Shown in pieces: positions 6,322 to 9,989 of a stretch of 9,989 nt of DNA. The position numbers and the translations under genes were made by a program. The first letter of the stretch is position 1. Each line of letters begins with the position of its first letter. The stretch comes from Candidatus Campbellbacteria bacterium CG10_big_fil_rev_8_21_14_0_10_35_52. GTDB lineage: Bacteria > Patescibacteriota > Minisyncoccia > Phycocordibacterales > UBA2163. The notes beneath the pieces were generated by a model. That model did not search any database. It was not told the origin of the DNA and saw only the letters and a list, made by a program, of their open reading frames with translations. The stretch spans positions 1 through 9,989 of the forward strand of contig PFAA01000026.1 of assembly GCA_002778715.1 (NCBI GenBank), given 5' to 3'.

Positions 6322-7221
6322 ATGAATAAAGTATTCAGTAAAAAAATAACAAATGTCATTATTTTAATCGTAACGATTATAATTTGTTTTTCCGCTGTAA
6401 CGGAACGAGTTTCTGCGAGTGGCGTATCGGCTAATGAAATTAGCAGATTTGTCAATAGTTTTATAGGTAATAAGAATGATACTTATACAAAAACAGAGGA
6501 AAAACTAATAGCATTGTCTATTTTAAGAGAATATTTAAAAGATCTTGGTTACTCGGACGAAAAGATACAAAAAGAAACAGATACTATGTTTAACGGCAAC
6601 AATACCATTGGTGTAACAGATGATGAATTGAGAATATTCACAGGAAGCGATACCGAACAGGAAAAAGTTTATCCTTTTAACAGAGAAGAAGCAGAAGAAC
6701 TAACCAAGACATTACTGAGAGATAAATATGGTCTTTTAGAAGAAGAAATAGATGGAATATTTATTGGCGATAATGAATTACCCTTACCTTATTATATAGA
6801 TTCAAAAGAAACAACACAGGAAAGATTAAAAAGAATAAAAGAAATATTAGAATTTAAAGAATTAAGAGAAGTAATAAGTAAAACAATAGGGGAATCTGAT
6901 AATGCCAAAGAAAGTAAAACAACAGATTTTGTCCCTCTCGCGCCGATTCCCGGCGTTATAGACAAAGAAACGGCAAAAGACCTATCAAAATTTTTTAACG
7001 GTCTATTTGCATACGGCATAACGATAGCGGGGCTTTTGGCTGTTATAATGATAACAGTCGGCGGAATACAATATATGAGCGCCGATGCCGTAGGCGGCAA
7101 AACAGAAGGCAGAGAAAGAATTACTTACGCTGTATTGGGACTTTTGCTCGTATTGTTTTCGTGGATTTTGCTTTATACGATAAATCCGGATATTCTTACT
7201 CTTAATTTATTTAATAAATAG
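6322..7221 (+). CDS. VirB2/TrbC-like pilin with a large hydrophilic N-terminal insert
   Basis: A protein of 299 residues. There is a signal peptide (hydrophobic core about 10-25, likely cleavage after Ala32, RVSA). Residues 35-203 are hydrophilic, acidic and predicted helical. Then comes FVPLAPIPGVIDKETAKDLS, and two membrane helices at about 225-250 and 267-287 joined by a short loop (SADAVGGKTEGRER). The last 95 residues are the classic T4SS pilin plan (two helices, Gly-containing first helix with MITVGGIQYM). Such pilins are usually about 100-150 residues, so the middle segment is a sizeable addition. Bases 6481-6900 are about 29% G+C by hand count against about 43% for 6901-7140, so the insert differs in composition as well. 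A weak internal similarity (KETDTMFNGNN near 84-94 and EEIDGIFIGDN near 141-151) hints at a duplicated helical unit. The protein is likely inserted in the membrane and possibly assembled into a pilus with the insert exposed. Confidence 0.82.
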   Translation: MNKVFSKKITNVIILIVTIIICFSAVTERVSASGVSANEISRFVNSFIGNKNDTYTKTEEKLIALSILREYLKDLGYSDEKIQKETDTMFNGNNTIGVTDDELRIFTGSDTEQEKVYPFNREEAEELTKTLLRDKYGLLEEEIDGIFIGDNELPLPYYIDSKETTQERLKRIKEILEFKELREVISKTIGESDNAKESKTTDFVPLAPIPGVIDKETAKDLSKFFNGLFAYGITIAGLLAVIMITVGGIQYMSADAVGGKTEGRERITYAVLGLLLVLFSWILLYTINPDILTLNLFNK

Positions 7222-7224
7222 ATT

Positions 7225-8502
7225 ATGTTCAAAAAAATACTTATTATCATAATAGCCGTTCTCGCGATAACGCTGATAGGGCTTTTTGTATTGGCATTTA
7301 TCATATCAAGACAAAGCGGAGGCGAGATAACCGTGCGCGAATCGCTTCGAGAGATTCTTCCTTTTGGAAGCGACAGTAAAAATAGAGATTTTTTTATAGG
7401 ACAGAATCTTGACGATATAGGCGCGGATTTGCTTAATAAAAGAAATTTGGAAGAAAATAAAAATGATGACGCAATAATTCCTAGATTAAGACAAATAACG
7501 GATTTTCCGGTCGCTGGCGTATCTGTTACTGAAAATAAAGAAGGGAGACAACTTATTAAATATATTGCCCGCGAGAATGGGCATATTTTTGAAACATTCG
7601 CGGATTCTTTAACACAAAAGCGAATTTCTAACACTACGATTTTGCGTATTCAAGACGCGCAATGGCTTCCAAGCGGAGACGCTTTTATTGCGCGATTTTT
7701 AGATGAGAATGGCTCGGAAGTGGAAAGTTTTTACGCGGAAATTAAACAAAAGCAGATTACATCAACGACGACGGACTCAGAAGGTTCGCTTTCCGGCTCA
7801 TTTTTGCCAAAAGATATAATTGATTTATCTTTATCAAAGGATAAAAATAAATTATTTTATCTTATTAAAAGCGGAGACGGTTCAATCGGAATAGTTTCTG
7901 AAACGGATGGAAGCAAGAAAGTTCAAATATTTAACTCCCAGTTTTCCGAATGGAGCGCGAGATGGTCATTTGGCGACATTATCGCTTTAACGACAAAGCC
8001 GTCATCATATGTTTTTGGATACCTTTATTTTTTAAATAGTAAAAATGAAGATTTTAAAAAAATATTATCTGGAATCGCCGGACTTACAACTCTTGTAAGT
8101 GAAGACGGCGCCAAAGTATTATTTACGCGGAATGAAAGAGACGGGCTTATTTTAAGCGTAGCGGATATAAAAAGCGGTGAAATTATAGAATTGCCTATAC
8201 AAGCGATTGCCGAAAAATGCGTATGGAGCGAAATAGACGAAAATATTATATATTGCGGAGCGTCAAATACATTTATTGATGGAGACGCTCTTGACCTATG
8301 GTATCAGGGGCTCATATCGTTTTCAGACAGTGTATGGATGATTGACATAAAGACACAGACGACAAAAATACTCATTGACCCTATTAACATTGTCAATAAA
8401 GAAATTGATATTATAAAATTAATTTTGTCTCCTGATGAAAATTATATATTTTTTATAAACAAGGACGACTCAACTTTGTGGCAATTAAGACGCTCTGAAT
8501 AA
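7225..8502 (+). CDS. Membrane-anchored beta-propeller protein (TolB/WD40-like repeats)
   Basis: A protein of 425 residues. One uncleaved-type membrane helix (about 5-27, FKKILIIIIAVLAITLIGLF) follows a short basic start, with no good signal-peptidase site, so the rest should face outside anchored at its N-terminus. From about residue 95 the sequence is built of repeated strand units: AQWLPSGDAFIARF (145-158), LSLSKDKNKLFYLI (201-214), ARWSFGDIIAL (245-255), TLVSEDGAKVLFTR (289-302), CVWSEIDENIIYCG (332-345) and LILSPDENYIFFIN (399-412). The S-x-D/G-x-x-x-hydrophobic pattern is that of TolB/PD40-type propeller blades, and six copies fit a six-bladed propeller. Cys332 and Cys344 could form a disulfide. 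It begins 3 bases after the pilin stop and is the last gene of the run. A role as an extracellular binding platform for the secretion apparatus is inferred. No catalytic residues are seen. Confidence 0.8.
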   Translation: MFKKILIIIIAVLAITLIGLFVLAFIISRQSGGEITVRESLREILPFGSDSKNRDFFIGQNLDDIGADLLNKRNLEENKNDDAIIPRLRQITDFPVAGVSVTENKEGRQLIKYIARENGHIFETFADSLTQKRISNTTILRIQDAQWLPSGDAFIARFLDENGSEVESFYAEIKQKQITSTTTDSEGSLSGSFLPKDIIDLSLSKDKNKLFYLIKSGDGSIGIVSETDGSKKVQIFNSQFSEWSARWSFGDIIALTTKPSSYVFGYLYFLNSKNEDFKKILSGIAGLTTLVSEDGAKVLFTRNERDGLILSVADIKSGEIIELPIQAIAEKCVWSEIDENIIYCGASNTFIDGDALDLWYQGLISFSDSVWMIDIKTQTTKILIDPINIVNKEIDIIKLILSPDENYIFFINKDDSTLWQLRRSE

Positions 8503-8517
8503 TCGTTAATATGAAAA

Positions 8518-8547
8518 ATATCAAGGTCGGACCTCGATATAGACCTT
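8518..8547 (-). terminator. Overlapping inverted repeats in the convergent gap; candidate terminator for the yidC-jag operon
   Basis: Three copies of a GGTC-type arm allow alternative stems. AAGGTC (8523-8528) can pair with GACCTT (8542-8547) over a 13-base loop. The arms AGGTC (8524-8528) and GACCT (8530-8534) are also mirror-paired about base 8529, with flanking ATATC (8518-8522) and GATAT (8536-8540). Read on the minus strand, the AAGGTC/GACCTT stem lies just after the jag stop and is followed by GATATTTTTC, a short interrupted T run. On the plus strand no T run follows. A weak intrinsic terminator for the minus-strand operon is therefore the better reading, but the six-base stem and wide loop are marginal. 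Confidence 0.4.
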
Positions 8548-8553
8548 AATATG

Positions 8554-9099
8554 TCAAAAATCAATTGTTTTGACCGCGTTCGTGGATTGTTTATTTTTAT
8601 TATATTTTAAGACAATTCTTCTCATTTTTCCTTCACCTTCGGACTCGGTATTTATTTCTGGATAATCCGCGAATGCCGCGTGTATAATCATTCTTTCATA
8701 CGCGTTCATTGGATTCATTTCTATGTTTGACTTGAACATTCGCGCTCTTTCCGCCAATATTCTCGCTTGATTTTTAAGAGTTTCTATTTTATTCTCGTAA
8801 TAGCCGTTTATATCAAGTAAAAATTGTATTTTATCTTTAGTTTCATATTGAAAGAATCGTTTCTCAAAAATTTTTTTTATTATATGATTTAGCGCGCGCA
8901 GATTTTCACCGCCACTGCCTATAAGCGCGCCGGAATCGTTTGTTTTTATCAGAAATGTCGGATGCGTTTTGTTTTCTAATATTTCAATATCGCTAAACTC
9001 TACGGTCAATTTATCTAAAAAATTTTTAATGATAGATTTTAGCTCATAATAGTATTTATCAGTTTTGTTTTCTAAAACAACATCATTTTTTTTATTCAT
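8554..9099 (-). CDS. jag: Jag/KhpB (EloR-type) RNA-binding protein with KH and R3H domains
   Basis: A protein of 181 residues. After a lysine-rich helical N-terminus, a type II KH domain spans about 35-100 with the GxxG loop GSGG at 61-64 in the context GALIGSGGENLRALNHIIKK. The R3H domain covers about 105-168, with the signature Arg136-x3-His140 in NAYERMIIHAAFADYP and the conserved GEGKMRRIVLKY strand near its end. Jag/KhpB proteins bind RNA and, in Gram-positive bacteria, are tied to cell elongation. The usual N-terminal Jag_N domain is absent, making this a short version. It lies 9 bases downstream of yidC on the same strand, the common yidC-jag arrangement, and should share its promoter. 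Translation starts at ATG (complement of 9097-9099) with no Shine-Dalgarno sequence. The stop is TGA, which argues against recoding of TGA in this organism. Confidence 0.93.
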   Translation of the reverse strand: MNKKNDVVLENKTDKYYYELKSIIKNFLDKLTVEFSDIEILENKTHPTFLIKTNDSGALIGSGGENLRALNHIIKKIFEKRFFQYETKDKIQFLLDINGYYENKIETLKNQARILAERARMFKSNIEMNPMNAYERMIIHAAFADYPEINTESEGEGKMRRIVLKYNKNKQSTNAVKTIDF

Positions 9100-9108
9100 A
9101 AATGTTAC

Positions 9109-9864
9109 TTAATTTACTTTTTCTGAAATTTCTTTATTTTCGTATTTATTTTTGATTTTTTTTCTTACAAATATTTCCTGACCTATTGCGAATAAATTGC
9201 TTGTAACCCAATAAAGAGCAATTGCTCCAGATATGGCGTAAGCCGCCACCGTTACGATAACAGGCATCACATATCGCATTTGTATATGAAAGCTTCTCGC
9301 GAGGTCTTCTTTCATAGATGGTTTGTCGCTCTTCTTTTTTAGAGGAGGAAGAGAAAACTTAATCTGGAAAAATTGAGTGATACCAGCAAATAGCGCGAAC
9401 ACAATACTTTTCGCGGACATATCCACAAGTCCTAAAAAGTTCATATTTATATTTTTTGGAATCGCGGTAAAAGAATATAATATATCGGTATTTATTTCAG
9501 GCAGTCCTCCGCGCGAAAATACAAAATAAAGCGCGAAAATCACAGGAATCTGAACTAAAATCAAGAGAAAACTAGAAAACGGATTTACTCCTTTTTCTTT
9601 GTATAAAGCCATTGTTTTGCGCGCTTGTTCCTGTTTGTCATTTTTATGTATTTCTTTCAAGTTTGTTATTTCAGGTTCTAATTGTTTTACGGCAAGCTGT
9701 GTTTTTACCATTTTAAGCGAAAACGGAAACAGTATTAGTTTTACAAAAATAGTAAGTAATATAACAGCTGTTCCGACATCGGCAAACGGCACAATAGAGA
9801 TTAAAAAAATAAGTCCGTTATAAAGCGGGTCATAAAACGCAATTGTAAAAATTTCAGAAATCAT
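9109..9864 (-). CDS. yidC: YidC/Oxa1-family membrane protein insertase
   Basis: A protein of 251 residues, the short form without the large periplasmic domain of Gram-negative YidC. Conserved features in order are YNGLIFL (15-21), DVGTAVILLTIFVKLILFPF (29-48) with Lys42 at the position of the positively charged groove residue (Arg in many homologues), a charged cytosolic helical region with KQEQARKTMALYKEKGVNPF (77-96), then LLILVQIPVIFALYFVFSRG and further membrane helices near 150-168 and 200-228, the last containing ALYWVTSNLFAIGQ. The C-terminal tail is basic. YidC inserts proteins into the cytoplasmic membrane alone or with SecYEG. No lipobox cysteine is present at the N-terminus. The gene has a good leaderless promoter directly upstream and is followed by jag. 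In many bacteria rpmH and rnpA precede yidC; neither is visible in the 125 bases upstream here. Confidence 0.95.
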   Translation of the reverse strand: MISEIFTIAFYDPLYNGLIFLISIVPFADVGTAVILLTIFVKLILFPFSLKMVKTQLAVKQLEPEITNLKEIHKNDKQEQARKTMALYKEKGVNPFSSFLLILVQIPVIFALYFVFSRGGLPEINTDILYSFTAIPKNINMNFLGLVDMSAKSIVFALFAGITQFFQIKFSLPPLKKKSDKPSMKEDLARSFHIQMRYVMPVIVTVAAYAISGAIALYWVTSNLFAIGQEIFVRKKIKNKYENKEISEKVN

Positions 9865-9870
9865 TTTTTT

Positions 9871-9899
9871 ATTATATCCTAACTACTATTTAAATTCAA
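9871..9899 (-). promoter_or_regulatory. Sigma-70-type promoter of yidC-jag, predicted leaderless
   Basis: Read on the minus strand, TTGAAT (complement of 9894-9899, 4 of 6 with the -35 consensus TTGACA) is followed by a 17-base spacer and a perfect TATAAT (complement of 9871-9876). Six adenines then lead straight into the ATG at 9864. A start 7 bases after the -10 box would be the A of the ATG, so the mRNA should be leaderless. An AGGA lies about 12 bases from the ATG but overlaps the promoter and is too far for a good ribosome site. Confidence 0.65.
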
Positions 9900-9909
9900 G
9901 ATTTCGTTC

Positions 9910-9967
9910 TAGCTCATCAAAAAGGTTACCGTAAAAGGAGTGGATAGCTCATAAATAGGTTACCGTA
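9910..9967. repeat. Two imperfect 23-24 base direct repeats upstream of yidC
   Basis: TAGCTCAT-(CAAAAA)-GGTTACCGTA at 9910-9933 recurs as TAGCTCAT-(AAATA)-GGTTACCGTA at 9945-9967, with an 11-base spacer and a period of 35 (34 for the right-hand half, because the inner A-rich part is one base shorter). The outer 8 and 10 bases are identical in both copies. The inner GGTTACC is itself nearly palindromic. The pair lies 10 bases beyond the yidC -35 box, a position suitable for a two-site regulator. Alternatively it is a decayed tandem duplication at the 3' end of a neighbouring gene. No third copy is present before the window ends, so a longer array cannot be judged. Confidence 0.7.
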
Positions 9968-9984
9968 GTCGTATATGACTATGG
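9963..9984. repeat. Inverted repeat / hairpin with 8-base arms at the right edge
   Basis: CCGTAGTC (9963-9970) and GACTATGG (9977-9984) can pair over a 6-base loop (GTATAT), with one G-T wobble when read as plus-strand RNA. The left arm begins inside the second direct repeat. No T run follows within the remaining five bases on the plus strand; on the minus strand the stem is followed by GTAACCTATTTATG, with no T run. It could be an operator, a stem near the end of an upstream gene, or chance. Confidence 0.35.
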
Positions 9985-9989
9985 AAACA

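Noticed and set aside
6750..6785. EF-hand-like calcium loop in the pilin insert (DGIFIGDNEL)
   Set aside because: The spacing of acidic residues does not match the 12-residue EF-hand loop, and the region is explained by a generally acidic helical segment.
7173..7634. Minus-strand open frame of 153 codons across the pilin/propeller junction
   Set aside because: It lies opposite two well-supported genes, has no recognisable domain and its hydrophobic runs mirror the plus-strand membrane helix.
2..9864. Alternative genetic code (TGA as Gly or Trp), known in some Patescibacteria
   Set aside because: Tryptophans are encoded by TGG, no coding frame needs TGA read-through, and jag ends with TGA.
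9910..9967. Start of a CRISPR array
   Set aside because: Only two copies, an 11-base spacer, an indel inside the repeat and no cas genes; a third copy expected near 9980 is absent.

Overview
The window looks like a chromosomal segment from a member of the Candidate Phyla Radiation (Patescibacteria, most likely a Parcubacteria-type lineage). The basis is gene content: a compact PrgI / TraC-like / VirB4 / pilin cluster with several small lineage-typical companions, together with a short YidC and a short Jag protein. DNA is A+T-rich, intergenic gaps are mostly 3-30 bases, and the standard genetic code fits (tryptophan is TGG and TGA is used as a stop). The placement rests on recognised protein families, not on a marker-gene tree.

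Plus strand, 2-8502: eight co-directional genes forming a type IV secretion-like locus. In order they are: the 3' part of a VirB6/TrbL-like polytopic membrane protein with a glycine-rich and coiled-coil tail; a cytosolic protein with a proline-rich linker; a PrgI-family two-helix membrane protein; a stand-alone TraC/VirB4 N-terminal-type domain; a VirB4-type ATPase; a small three-helix membrane protein; an exported protein with three Ig-like modules; a VirB2/TrbC-like pilin carrying a large hydrophilic insert; and a membrane-anchored, probably six-bladed beta-propeller. (Counting the truncated first gene, this makes nine reading frames.) The likely machine is VirB6 + PrgI as membrane channel, VirB4 as motor, and the pilin as extracellular or transmembrane fibre, with the Ig-like and propeller proteins acting outside the membrane. 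No VirD4, VirB11, VirB8/9/10 or relaxase is seen, so what it moves (DNA, protein or only pilin) is open.

Minus strand, 9864-8554: yidC followed by jag/khpB, the usual membrane insertase and RNA-binding pair, converging on the secretion locus. The two operons meet in a 51-base gap with overlapping inverted repeats that may end transcription from the minus strand.

Right edge, 9865-9989: a well-formed promoter for yidC whose predicted transcription start falls on the ATG (leaderless), then two copies of a 23-24 base direct repeat, then a hairpin at the window end. None of the ten complete genes has a clear Shine-Dalgarno sequence.
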